Shown one piece after another: positions 1-7,754 of a stretch of DNA of 11,382 nucleotides. The notes below the pieces were generated by a model, which had not been told where the DNA came from, made no database searches, and was given only the letters and a program-made list of their open reading frames with translations. How positions within the stretch are numbered: position 1 is the first letter of the stretch; every line of letters begins with the position of its first letter. This DNA comes from Prevotellaceae bacterium (GTDB lineage: Bacteria > Bacteroidota > Bacteroidia > Bacteroidales > UBA932), in assembly GCA_031273285.1 (NCBI GenBank), contig JAISSE010000153.1, forward strand, positions 1 to 11,382, in the 5' to 3' direction. Both the position numbers and the translations under genes were made by a program.

Positions 1-545
1 ATCTGGTGTTTGTTGATTTGACCAAATTTACCCTGAAAGAACACGAAATAAAAACGAAATTCGATTATTGGTTGTACACCATGAAAAATGCGGAAAGTTT
101 ACGGAAACGTCCCGAACAGATAGAAGACGAACTTTTTGTAAGATTATACGACGAAATATTACAGACAAATAATTTAAAACCAGAAGAAATGGAAGCATAT
201 AGAGAAAGCGCCCGGTATTTGGAATCGATTAAGTCCTACCTGGACGACGGAAGGGCAATAGGAATAGAAATAGGCGAAGCAAGAGGCATAGCAATAGGCG
301 AGACAAGAGGCATAGCAATAGGCGAGACAAGAGGCATAGCAATAGGAGAAGCAATAGGAGAAGCGAGAGGAGAAGCGAGAGGAGAAGCGAGAGGCATAGC
401 AATAGGCGAAACAAGAGGCATAGCAAAGGAACGCACAAAAATTGTCTTTAACTGTGCCGACAGAGGTATGTCCATAAAAGACATTGCCGCTTTGACGGAT
501 CTCTCTGAAGAAAAGGTGAAAGCTATTTTGCAAAACCGACAATAA
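1..545 (+). CDS. Rpn/PD-(D/E)XK nuclease-transposase family protein, C-terminal part (5'-truncated by window edge)
   Basis: This is the C-terminal 180 or so residues of a protein resembling the Rpn (recombination-promoting nuclease) / PD-(D/E)XK transposase family common in Bacteroidota. The frame is open to the left edge; the GTG at position 6 is only the first possible start codon in the window, so the real start and the nuclease core lie outside. Visible parts are a strand-helix segment (VFVDLTKFTLKEHEI) typical of the end of the family's nuclease domain, then a WLYTMKN helix, a charged linker, a Gly-Ile-Ala-Ile-Gly-Glu repeat region (about residues 82-140 counted from position 6), and a C-terminal helix-turn-helix-like tail (GMSIKDIAALTDLSEEKVKAI). 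It is the only + strand gene, converges on the enzyme operon, and is more A-rich than its neighbours, so it is probably an independent, possibly mobile, gene. Family membership rests on pattern recognition; catalytic residues cannot be checked here. Confidence 0.72.
   Translation, partial: LVFVDLTKFTLKEHEIKTKFDYWLYTMKNAESLRKRPEQIEDELFVRLYDEILQTNNLKPEEMEAYRESARYLESIKSYLDDGRAIGIEIGEARGIAIGETRGIAIGETRGIAIGEAIGEARGEARGEARGIAIGETRGIAKERTKIVFNCADRGMSIKDIAALTDLSEEKVKAILQNRQ
249..425 (+). repeat. In-frame tandem repeats (24-bp and 12-bp units) in the Rpn-like gene
   Basis: Two identical 24-bp units (ggc ata gca ata ggc gag aca aga) lie at 285-308 and 309-332, each encoding GIAIGETR. A partial unit follows, then three 12-bp units (gga gaa gcg aga, encoding GEAR) at 357-392, then another 24-bp unit at 393-416 differing by one silent base (gaa for gag). 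Degenerate copies extend left to about 249. All unit lengths are multiples of 3, so gain or loss of units changes protein length without shifting the frame. The purine-rich array also creates long spurious open frames on the opposite strand. Confidence 0.9.
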
Positions 546-612
546 TCTCCGAAAGAAAAGGAAATGGACGCATATACAAAAAAAATTTCGATAACTTTGT
601 CTTGGTGGAAAT

Positions 613-659
613 AAAAAAACTCTGTGGAATCCTGTATTTCACGCAGAAAACCACAGAGT
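613..659 (-). terminator. Intrinsic terminator of the GH2/glutaminase-like operon
   Basis: Arms 619-627 (ACTCTGTGG) and 651-659 (CCACAGAGT) are perfect 9-bp complements. A short inner stem, CTGT/GCAG (632-635 with 643-646, one wobble pair), sits inside the loop. Read on the - strand, the stem runs into a T tract (A613-A619 on +), and the hairpin begins 19 bp after the stop codon at 679. On the + strand no T tract follows, so it is oriented for the - strand operon rather than for the Rpn-like gene. Its stem resembles the hairpin at 5107-5165. Confidence 0.85.
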
Positions 660-678
660 AAAATCAAATATTAACACA

Positions 679-3171
679 TTACTTTAATCTGTCTTCCAAT
701 AATTTAATATAATATCCGCCTACAACGGCACGCGCTCTGAACCCGACATGTTTCTTACTGTCGGTGTTATACCAGTCGGACATTGGGATACGGTCAGTCG
801 TTTCGTTCACAAACTTATGCAGCGGCGCAATAAATTTGCCGAATGTTTCCGCATCGTCGGCAAGTGTAGCCGTCCACACAATCCAGTCGGCTTTGGTGTA
901 ATTCCTGCGATTATCCAGCGGAAGCCCGTAAGTATTCTGTTTTGTCAGATAATAGGGGATTTCCTTTTGAACTACCGTTTCGGGAAAAATATTCAGTTTA
1001 AGAAGTTTATCCCATACAAGATTGTATTTCTGGCTCCATGTTCCCGGCTGGTCGAAAGTCAGGCGGTAATGATCGCCGTCGTCTGCCATTTTTACCCATT
1101 CCCCAGCCATTTCCTTTGCTTTTGCGGTATATTTTTCGGCAACGTCTTTTTTACCGAGCAGGTCGGCAAGATAGCCGTAAGAAGCGATGCCCGCTATTGC
1201 CTTCACGGAAAGGTTCACATTGTGCGCGAAATGCCCCGCAAAATCGTCGGTACACAACTGGTTTTCGGGGTCAAGACCGTTTTCTGCCAGATAATCCGTC
1301 CAGGTTGTCAGCACATCCCAGTGTTTTTCGGCATATTTTGCATTTCCTTCGACTTTGGCTATGGCAGCCGTTACAATCAGCATATTACCGGCTTCTTCCA
1401 CAGGCATGTCTCCTCCGTAAGTCTGTCCGTTCGCCCATGGATATGTTCCCACATCGTGAGCCGGGAACGGTTTTGTCCATTTGCCGCTTTCGCTGTAATA
1501 GAAAATATGATTCAGCAGCCCTTTGGCAAGTTCCGGATTATATAAAAGGAACAGGGGCGCCGAAGGATAAGTAATGTCAACAGTGCCGATTGAGCCGTTG
1601 CTGAAATTTTCCTTGGACAGGAAAAGCAAATCGCCGTTCGGAGCTTCCACCAGTTTATGCGCCGCAATTGCCTGACGATAAGCCAGCGCACACAGTTCGG
1701 CATATTCCCTGCCTCCTGCCGAAGTTGCCGCCGTCATCAGGTCGTAATCGAATTTGGCGCATTTGTTTTTCAATGAAACGAACTCGTTGCAGGCATCCGC
1801 AAATGCCGATTCTATCGACTTGCTTCCGTCTTTCTTCCAGTAGGGACGGAGATTTGTCCCGAAATATTGAATGGAATATATATCGTCGTAGCCAATCAGG
1901 ATTTTACCCGATGCGGCTTGCGACGTACCCAGCGACTGCGCTATGGCGAGATTGGCATTGTCCTTTGCTTTGGCGTCGCCCGAAAGCGCTCCGTTATTGG
2001 CGAACTGCGCCCGTATATCATAACCGTTGCCAACTGCAAATGAAGCATTTTCCTTTTCACTGCTCAGATAGAAGTATCCCCAGTCGATACGCACATCGTC
2101 CCCGCGTTTGCCGAGCACCTTCTGTTCGTCGCTGCCTGTTTTCGCAAACAGATGAACTTCCTTGTTTACATTCTTGAATTCGTATGCTCTGGACTTGCTT
2201 GTCTGCTGCAAGGGGTCGTCGAGCGCCCAGTTTGGCGATGCTTCAAAATATATTTCCGTCTGATGCTCCTTTCCGTCAAGCGATTTCACATCGTATGCGA
2301 TATAATTGACGGGTCGGGAAATCAGATTCAGGTCGTTCGGAAGCAGAGGGGCGATAAAAGACAGTTTCAGCTCCACATTTCCGCATTCGAATACATAATG
2401 AGTTTGCGTAGCCTGCACGTCCACCGATTTTTGCACAGCCGGATTGTCAAATGATTTTTTCGCGCTTGTATCTTCCGTATATATGCCGAAATCGACAAAA
2501 CCTCCGCCCGTTTGATTGTGGCAGTGGGCGGCAACCACAATGTTTCCGTCCTTAATCGATTCCTTTACCTCATTCTTCAGTTCCACAATAACATCCTGCC
2601 GCCATTCGTATCCCGTCCCTATAACCTGTATTCCATTGATGTACAATTCAAAATTGTCGTCATGCGAATATTTCAGAAATAATTTGCCTTCGGGAACGGT
2701 TTCCGCCTTTATTGTTCTTCTCACCCAGATGTCGGATGTGGTCCAGGTAGTTTTGACGTTTGCATAATCGCCGGTACCGAAAGCAGCTTCGCCCGAAGCC
2801 CATTTCCTGTCGTCGAAATCGGGTTTTTCCCAGCCTTTGGCAGGCGGGTCGAGAGTGTATTTGCCCGTCCATGCCGATTCGTACGAAATAGCGCCGACAG
2901 CTTTCATCGGAGCTTTCTCCACGCCCATAAAACGATACGCCTGCCCGTCCACTCTGATGGCTCCGATAAGCGGGAACTCTTTTCCCGTCCAGTGCCGGAC
3001 ATCATCATCGTAAAGATTGTCGGTAAACGACCACGCGCTGGTATACGGATCTATCGTTACCAGAGGATAAGCCGGAGCGCGAAGGTCATTTTTCAACACC
3101 GGCACCTGCACCGTCTCGTTTCCGCCGCATGCAAACAGGGCGGCAAAGCAGATAAAAAATATTTTTTTCAT
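679..3171 (-). CDS. DUF4964/DUF5127/DUF4965/DUF1793 'glutaminase-like' lipoprotein (PUL-associated)
   Basis: An 830-residue secreted protein of the family often annotated 'glutaminase domain-containing protein', after fungal glutaminase A. The N terminus is a lipoprotein signal with lipobox LFAC and Cys15 as the modified residue. The order is a DUF4964-like start (about 28-85, RAPAYPLVTIDPYTSAWS), a jelly-roll-like insert (about 115-230, FDDRKWASGEAAFGTGDYA, with YSHDDNFELYINGI), a DUF5127-like beta region to about 470, and an all-helical DUF4965/DUF1793 part (about 475-830). The helical part has acidic clusters (D573, E592/E593, D642/D643) inside motifs such as MPVEEAGNM and CTDDFAGH, the look of an alpha/alpha-barrel enzyme. 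It starts 25 bp after the GH2 stop, so the two are probably cotranscribed. The ATG is preceded only by A/T-rich sequence, normal for this phylum. The reaction is unknown; in this setting a glycan-active role seems likelier than glutamine hydrolysis (inference). Confidence 0.85.
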   Translation of the reverse strand: MKKIFFICFAALFACGGNETVQVPVLKNDLRAPAYPLVTIDPYTSAWSFTDNLYDDDVRHWTGKEFPLIGAIRVDGQAYRFMGVEKAPMKAVGAISYESAWTGKYTLDPPAKGWEKPDFDDRKWASGEAAFGTGDYANVKTTWTTSDIWVRRTIKAETVPEGKLFLKYSHDDNFELYINGIQVIGTGYEWRQDVIVELKNEVKESIKDGNIVVAAHCHNQTGGGFVDFGIYTEDTSAKKSFDNPAVQKSVDVQATQTHYVFECGNVELKLSFIAPLLPNDLNLISRPVNYIAYDVKSLDGKEHQTEIYFEASPNWALDDPLQQTSKSRAYEFKNVNKEVHLFAKTGSDEQKVLGKRGDDVRIDWGYFYLSSEKENASFAVGNGYDIRAQFANNGALSGDAKAKDNANLAIAQSLGTSQAASGKILIGYDDIYSIQYFGTNLRPYWKKDGSKSIESAFADACNEFVSLKNKCAKFDYDLMTAATSAGGREYAELCALAYRQAIAAHKLVEAPNGDLLFLSKENFSNGSIGTVDITYPSAPLFLLYNPELAKGLLNHIFYYSESGKWTKPFPAHDVGTYPWANGQTYGGDMPVEEAGNMLIVTAAIAKVEGNAKYAEKHWDVLTTWTDYLAENGLDPENQLCTDDFAGHFAHNVNLSVKAIAGIASYGYLADLLGKKDVAEKYTAKAKEMAGEWVKMADDGDHYRLTFDQPGTWSQKYNLVWDKLLKLNIFPETVVQKEIPYYLTKQNTYGLPLDNRRNYTKADWIVWTATLADDAETFGKFIAPLHKFVNETTDRIPMSDWYNTDSKKHVGFRARAVVGGYYIKLLEDRLK

Positions 3172-3196
3172 TGTATATGAATTTAAATGTTAATCA

Positions 3197-5011
3197 TCAT
3201 TTCGACAGGGAATTGCAAACTTCCTTATTTGCCTGTTTCAATCTGTCTTCCTCAAGTTTTATAACCTTGCGGTCGTAAGTCATCAATCCGTTTACTTCGC
3301 CTTCGACATCCGTTGTCTGAGTATAAACTGCCGCCGAATATCCGCGTCTGATTGTTTCCTTCAACTGTTCGGCATATTTAATATACTCGTCCGTAACCTC
3401 CTTGGCGTTTTTAAACTGAACATATCCCCAATTTTTATCGGGTTGCCACAAATGCCCTTCAACGGCAAGACCGATACCGCCAAATTCGCCTAAGACATTT
3501 ACTTTTTTAGTGTTAATCAATGTTATGCGCGGATTCGGATAATGATGTATATCCAGCATGTCTCCCGCTTCGGGATAATGGTTTCCGCCGCTGGCGGGAT
3601 TAACCAGACGCGAAGGGTCGTAGTTTTTCGTCCATGCTGCAATTTCTGCGCATTTAAACTGTCCCCAGGCTTCGTTGAAAGGTACCCACACGACTATGGA
3701 GGGATTGGGTTTCAGGAAATCAATGATTTCTTTCCATTCCTGACGGAAATTTGCTTCGGATTCGTAGGGTCGAACGGCTTCTTTCCCGTCAAAAAACTGA
3801 TGCATTTGCCATTGCGGTGAATTTCCTCCGCTCGGCATGTCCTGCCACACAAGTATCCCGACACGGTCGCAATGAGTGTACCAGCGTGCGGGTTCCACTT
3901 TGACGTGTTTGCGGATCATGTTGAATCCCAACTCTTTTGTTTTCTGTATGTCATACAGTAAAGCCTCGTCGGTCGGAGCAGTATACAAACCGTCGGGCCA
4001 CCATCCCTGATCCAAAGGACCAAGCTGGAAATAATCCCTGTTATTCAATTGCATGCGTAAGATTCCACTGTTATCGGCTTTGACCGATATTTTACGCATC
4101 GCGGCATAACCGGTTACTTTGTCCTGCAATTCCCCGTTCCCGAACAGGCTGATTTCCAAATCGTAGAGGAAAGGCGATTCCGGCGACCAGAGTTTCATGT
4201 CCCGTATGGGAATATCTATCTGCTGCCCTGCGGCGAACTTTGCCGAAGCAACGGTTGTTCCGGCGTCCTTAACCGCAATTTCCACAATATCGCCCGGAGA
4301 AGCATTTGCCACACACACGTTTACCGACAGCTGTTTAGTGTCGATATTCGCCGTCGGAACCACAGCCGCAATATGTTTTTTTGCCACCGGCTCAATCCAG
4401 ACGGTCTGCCAAATGCCCGACACCGGCGTGTACCAGATACCTTCGGGTCGGTTAACCTGCTTGCCTCTCGGTTGATAGCCGTCGTTTGTCGGATCCCATA
4501 CCTTGACCACAAGTTTTTGTTCGCCGCGCGTCAGATAAGGTGTTATGTCGAACGAAAAAGGAGTGTATCCGCCTTTGTGCGTCCCGACTTTGACGTCGTT
4601 CACAAACACTTCGGCTTTCCAGTCCACCGCCCCGAAATGCAAAAGTACAGATTTGCCCTTCCATGTCGAAGGCACTGTAAATGTGCGTTTATACCACAAC
4701 TCGTTATCTTTGCCGAGCCTCTTTTCCACTCCGGACAGGTTGGACTCGATGGCGAACGGCACCAGAATTTTGCCGTCGAATTTGTCCGGTTCGCCGGCGC
4801 CTGCCGGTAAAACTGCATAATCCCACAATCCGTTAAGATTTGCCCACAGGGAGCGTTCCATTACGGGACGGGGATATTCCGCCAAAACATTTTGCGGGTT
4901 CACTTCGCTTGCCCACTTTGTTCTTATTTTGTCCGTTGTCGGATTCCATTGTGCAAAACTTGCAACGGAAAATAAGATAAATACTGCTGAAACTAATTTT
5001 TTACTATTCAT
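3197..5011 (-). CDS. Glycoside hydrolase family 2 enzyme (beta-galactosidase/beta-glucuronidase-like), secreted
   Basis: A retaining exo-acting beta-glycosidase of family GH2, 604 residues from the start chosen here. The ATG at 5011 begins a normal signal peptide (MNSKKLVSAVFILFSVASFA, cleavage before QW); an in-frame ATG at 5056 would add 15 residues ahead of it and is less likely. The order is a sugar-binding jelly roll (about 30-210, with GLWDY, LWYKRTFTVP and VDWKAEVFVND), an Ig-like domain (about 212-310) and a TIM barrel (about 312-604). The predicted acid/base is Glu447 in PFNEAWGQ and the predicted nucleophile is Glu509 in VLGEFGG, both intact. Motifs GPLDQGWWPDGLYTAPTD and TDVEGEVNGL are shared by a common Bacteroidota subgroup. 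At about 600 residues it is shorter than LacZ (about 1,020) and similar to GUS-sized members. Export suggests a periplasmic enzyme acting on imported oligosaccharides. Sugar specificity cannot be assigned from sequence. Confidence 0.93.
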   Translation of the reverse strand: MNSKKLVSAVFILFSVASFAQWNPTTDKIRTKWASEVNPQNVLAEYPRPVMERSLWANLNGLWDYAVLPAGAGEPDKFDGKILVPFAIESNLSGVEKRLGKDNELWYKRTFTVPSTWKGKSVLLHFGAVDWKAEVFVNDVKVGTHKGGYTPFSFDITPYLTRGEQKLVVKVWDPTNDGYQPRGKQVNRPEGIWYTPVSGIWQTVWIEPVAKKHIAAVVPTANIDTKQLSVNVCVANASPGDIVEIAVKDAGTTVASAKFAAGQQIDIPIRDMKLWSPESPFLYDLEISLFGNGELQDKVTGYAAMRKISVKADNSGILRMQLNNRDYFQLGPLDQGWWPDGLYTAPTDEALLYDIQKTKELGFNMIRKHVKVEPARWYTHCDRVGILVWQDMPSGGNSPQWQMHQFFDGKEAVRPYESEANFRQEWKEIIDFLKPNPSIVVWVPFNEAWGQFKCAEIAAWTKNYDPSRLVNPASGGNHYPEAGDMLDIHHYPNPRITLINTKKVNVLGEFGGIGLAVEGHLWQPDKNWGYVQFKNAKEVTDEYIKYAEQLKETIRRGYSAAVYTQTTDVEGEVNGLMTYDRKVIKLEEDRLKQANKEVCNSLSK

Positions 5012-5076
5012 AATTATAATATTTACAGATTCTAACTTAAATTTGTAACTTTGCAAAGCTCCTAATTTTTCGACTA

Positions 5077-5109
5077 CAAATGTAGTAAAAAAATTAATAT
5101 GTTTACAAA
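5077..5109 (-). promoter_or_regulatory. Bacteroidota-type promoter for the GH2/glutaminase-like operon
   Basis: On the - strand, TTTG (5109-5106) and TACATTTG (5084-5077, exact match to TAnnTTTG) are separated by 21 bp. This fits the Bacteroidota primary sigma factor consensus at -33 and -7. Transcription would start near 5070, giving a leader of about 60 nt before the ATG at 5011. That leader contains the palindrome CTTTGCAAAG (5049-5058). The -33 element lies in the T tract of the upstream terminator. Confidence 0.7.
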
Positions 5110-5165
5110 AAAACTTTGTGGGACTCCGTATTTTTTTTTATGAAATACGGAGAATCCACAAAGTT
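5107..5165 (-). terminator. Intrinsic terminator after the susC-susD-DUF3823 genes
   Basis: A long hairpin: arms 5112-5121 (AACTTTGTGG) with 5156-5165, then CTCCGTATTT (5124-5133) with 5143-5152. The two stems are separated by a 2-nt/3-nt internal bulge and closed by a 9-nt loop. On the - strand the stem runs into seven T (A5107-A5113 on +). It begins 43 bp after the DUF3823 stop and separates the transport genes from the enzyme genes. No T tract follows in the + direction. Confidence 0.87.
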
Positions 5166-5208
5166 GAAATTTTAAATTATGCCCTTTTGTTTTATGATTT
5201 ACAATTAA

Positions 5209-5901
5209 TTACTTGATTTTGTAAACGCCGGCATCGTATACGCCTTCGCCTACTCCGTCAATCTTCAATCCCACGCGGGCATACAGGGCTTTCTGATTAG
5301 CCAGGTCGTTGGTGATATCCAGTTGCAGTTCAACATGTCCCGGTGTTACGTTCATGTTGCGTACCCAATTGACATGCGTCCCGTCGCCGAAATCAACAAA
5401 GTTGGTTTTATTGACCATCAAAGCAACATATTCGATATTTCGGGTCGTCGTTACTCCCGTTATATCGAACGAAGCCGTCAGCGTGTTGCCGTTTACGGAA
5501 TAGTTGATATTGCCGAGCGTATAATACGGCACAACTTCGTAATCCTTTTGGGTATTGCCGTTTACCGTAATGACAACGGTATCCTGACTGCTGACCCACG
5601 GTCCGTTGTTGCTGACGGTTACCAGCTTGTAAACGCCGTCGAACAATATTGCGGAATAGGAACCGTCCTGCGTAACATACACATTGAACGAGGTTTTCAG
5701 TTCGTACCCGTCCTGCCAGAACTGCAAATACACGGCTCCGTTGGAACCTCTGACGCCCAAAGCCTGTCCGTTGTATACCACTTTGCCTGTAAAGTGCGAT
5801 TCGGGCTTGTCGTAATTGTCTTTTGTGCATGATGTTGCTAAAACAGCCAATATCACAAATAAATGCATTTTTATCAATGTTTTCATATTCTTTACTTTCA
5901 T
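5209..5901 (-). CDS. DUF3823 domain lipoprotein, SusD-associated
   Basis: A 230-residue predicted outer-membrane lipoprotein of the DUF3823 family, found directly downstream of susD genes in many Bacteroidota loci. The lipobox is ATSC, with Cys25 as the lipidated residue. A first beta-sandwich domain follows (about 37-121, SHFTGKVVYNGQALG to VVITVNG), rich in strands and resembling a carboxypeptidase-regulatory or transthyretin-like fold. A second beta domain covers about 130-230 (LGNINYSVNGNTLTASFDI to the C terminus). The start is a choice: ATG 5901 lies 4 bp after the susD stop; ATG 5886, 15 bp further on, gives an equally good signal peptide (MKTLIKMHLFVILAVLATSC); the longest frame, from 5928, overlaps susD by 23 bp and adds a non-signal-like tail. 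No enzymatic motif is seen. By position it probably helps bind glycan at the cell surface; this is inferred from context. Confidence 0.85.
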   Translation of the reverse strand: MKVKNMKTLIKMHLFVILAVLATSCTKDNYDKPESHFTGKVVYNGQALGVRGSNGAVYLQFWQDGYELKTSFNVYVTQDGSYSAILFDGVYKLVTVSNNGPWVSSQDTVVITVNGNTQKDYEVVPYYTLGNINYSVNGNTLTASFDITGVTTTRNIEYVALMVNKTNFVDFGDGTHVNWVRNMNVTPGHVELQLDITNDLANQKALYARVGLKIDGVGEGVYDAGVYKIK

Positions 5902-5905
5902 TTTT

Positions 5906-7741
5906 TTATTGATATGGATTCCTGACAATTTTGGGATTTCTGTTTATCCAGTCCTGATCTATGAAATTATAATAATTCCGTAACTGGAAATAACGCGGAT
6001 AGGCAGAAGTCCAGGTGGATTTTACCCTGTCGAACACCCATTTGCCGTTTTGCGGATGCGAAGGGTCTTTGATTCGGTACGGAAACAGCGAGTAATGCGT
6101 TGCGCTGTAGCTTTCCGAACTGCCGTCCCAGACCTGATGAGCTATGCGCCAGCGTTTCAAGTCCCACCAGCGATGGTTTTCGAAAGCAAATTCCACCCGG
6201 CGTTCCCGAACGATATCGTCCAGCGTTACGGACGACAATTGCTGAATACCTGCTCTGTCGCGTATCTGGTTGATATATCCGCAAACTTCGGTCTGCGGTT
6301 TGCCCAATTCCAAAGCCGCTTCGGCGGCAATCATCAGTACTTCGGCATATCTCATTCTGACGAACCACATTTCGCTGCCGCGTCCGCGTGTCGACGCATC
6401 TCTGTTGTAATCAACAAATTTGCGAAGATTGAACCCCGAATTGTTTATGTACTGGCTGCTCGACTTGTCAGGACCGTTGTCTGCCGTGATAAGGTCGCCG
6501 TCGGCATCGGACGAGCCGGTAGACGAAGTTCTTTCTTTCCATTCGCCTCCGTCCCAATACTTTTGACCTGCCTGATACGTCATCGGAATACCGTTGAAAT
6601 CCGAACCCGGATAAACAACCGTTCCGTACAGCCGCGCATCCTTGTCCCTGAAAATATCCTGTGCATTATCGTAATAGATATAATCGGAATCGTCGGCTGT
6701 GCGTGCGGGCAAAGTTCCGTCGCGATTATTTCTGTATTCGAAAGCCTCTACAATATTCAGGGTGGGAGTAAAGATGTTGGCGTCAATATCGCCGCGTACC
6801 GAAGTCGCAATGGCATTGTTGGTGAACCCTGTAGTATTTCCGGGATAGTGATAGTCTCTCGCCCAGATAACTTCGTAACTGCCTTTTTTACAAATGGCTT
6901 CGTAAAAATTGGCGCCTTTGTCGGGATTGTCCCCGTACAGACGGTATCTTCCTCCGGTGATAATTTCCCGACAGGCGTTGTAGGCTGTTTCGTAATATCC
7001 CGCGGCAAGACTTGCCTGAATGCCCACTTCGCCTCCGGCTGTTTTCACATCCGGCGTCAGGTAGTTATACTTGGCAATGGAAGCGGCATAGACTGCGGCT
7101 CGTGCTTTCAGCGTCAGGGCAGCCCATTTGTTGGCGCGGGCGGCATTCGTGTTTGCCGAAGGGTCGTCGGGAAGCAGTCCTGCGATTGCCGTACATTCGC
7201 TGATAATGTAGTCGTACAGTTCCGCTTCGGTCGAACGCGGATGCTGAAGGGTCGTGATGTCCATACCGCCCGAATAGGCGAATACTTCGTCGCCGACAAT
7301 CGGCATGCCTCCCATACACCGGCACATGTTGAAATAAACCCATGCCCGGATAAAACGCGCCTCGCCTTCAATCTGGTTGCGGTAGGCAGGCTCCAGACCG
7401 GCTGCCGCATCGGATTTTATCCCCTGCAAAAACTGATTCAGATGCCTGATTAAAGTGTAGTCGTAAACGCGCCACATATCGTTGCCGAAATCCTGCCTGT
7501 TGTCGGGACCTCCGTTCGAAATGCAGGCTTCGTCCAGTATGGCGAAATTGTCGCCGCGTTCCAGGCTTTGTCCCCAGTCGATTCGTCCGTAGTAATTGGC
7601 TAACACGGATGTAATCATGTTCTGGTCGGAGAATACCTGTTCGTCGCTCAGTATCGATTCGGATTTTCTGTCCAGAAAATCGGAACATCCTGCAAAAACG
7701 AGAGATATTATGCCTGTCAATAAAATATTTATTTTTTTCAT
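5906..7741 (-). CDS. SusD/RagB family outer-membrane glycan-binding lipoprotein
   Basis: A 611-residue SusD-like lipoprotein, the surface lid that binds oligosaccharide and sits on its cognate SusC transporter. The lipobox is VFAGC with Cys19 lipidated, followed by SDFLDRKSES, the usual SusD N terminus. Helical TPR-like segments include GEARFIRAWVYFNM (126-139) and NKWAALTLKARAAVYAAS (204-221). Near the C terminus are the hallmark MRYAEVLMIAAEAALELG (463-480), the INQIRDRAG helix (490-498) and RERRVEFAFENHRWWDLKRW (512-531). The last 50 or so residues contain many aromatic side chains (YPRYFQLRNYYNFIDQ). It starts 13 bp after the susC stop and is followed within 4-19 bp by the DUF3823 gene, so all three are likely one transcript. 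The length is slightly above the usual 500-600. Ligand identity cannot be read from sequence. Confidence 0.96.
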   Translation of the reverse strand: MKKINILLTGIISLVFAGCSDFLDRKSESILSDEQVFSDQNMITSVLANYYGRIDWGQSLERGDNFAILDEACISNGGPDNRQDFGNDMWRVYDYTLIRHLNQFLQGIKSDAAAGLEPAYRNQIEGEARFIRAWVYFNMCRCMGGMPIVGDEVFAYSGGMDITTLQHPRSTEAELYDYIISECTAIAGLLPDDPSANTNAARANKWAALTLKARAAVYAASIAKYNYLTPDVKTAGGEVGIQASLAAGYYETAYNACREIITGGRYRLYGDNPDKGANFYEAICKKGSYEVIWARDYHYPGNTTGFTNNAIATSVRGDIDANIFTPTLNIVEAFEYRNNRDGTLPARTADDSDYIYYDNAQDIFRDKDARLYGTVVYPGSDFNGIPMTYQAGQKYWDGGEWKERTSSTGSSDADGDLITADNGPDKSSSQYINNSGFNLRKFVDYNRDASTRGRGSEMWFVRMRYAEVLMIAAEAALELGKPQTEVCGYINQIRDRAGIQQLSSVTLDDIVRERRVEFAFENHRWWDLKRWRIAHQVWDGSSESYSATHYSLFPYRIKDPSHPQNGKWVFDRVKSTWTSAYPRYFQLRNYYNFIDQDWINRNPKIVRNPYQ

Positions 7742-7754
7742 CTTATTAAAAGTT

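Noticed and set aside
1..659. Rpn-like gene plus hairpin as a mobile element with terminal repeats
   Set aside because: The left end is outside the window, no inverted repeats or target duplication flank the gene, and the hairpin has the orientation and T tract of a terminator for the opposite operon.
174..667. Several - strand open frames with Ser/Cys/Leu-rich repeats opposite the Rpn-like gene
   Set aside because: They are mirror frames of the purine-rich repeat array; the + strand frame has recognisable family sequence on both sides of the repeats.
5046..5053. TAACTTTG, an exact -7 match on the + strand
   Set aside because: There is no TTG at the matching -33 position, and no gene follows in that direction; the match falls within the palindrome CTTTGCAAAG region and is probably chance.
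5012..5056. N-terminal extension of the GH2 gene to the ATG at 5056
   Set aside because: It would put 15 residues before a complete signal peptide that begins with its own Met, and leave only about 14 nt of leader after the predicted transcription start.
6050..7453. 467-residue + strand open frame opposite the susD gene
   Set aside because: Antisense to a clear SusD protein with hallmark motifs; long antisense frames are expected from the codon usage, and the translation has no recognisable domain.
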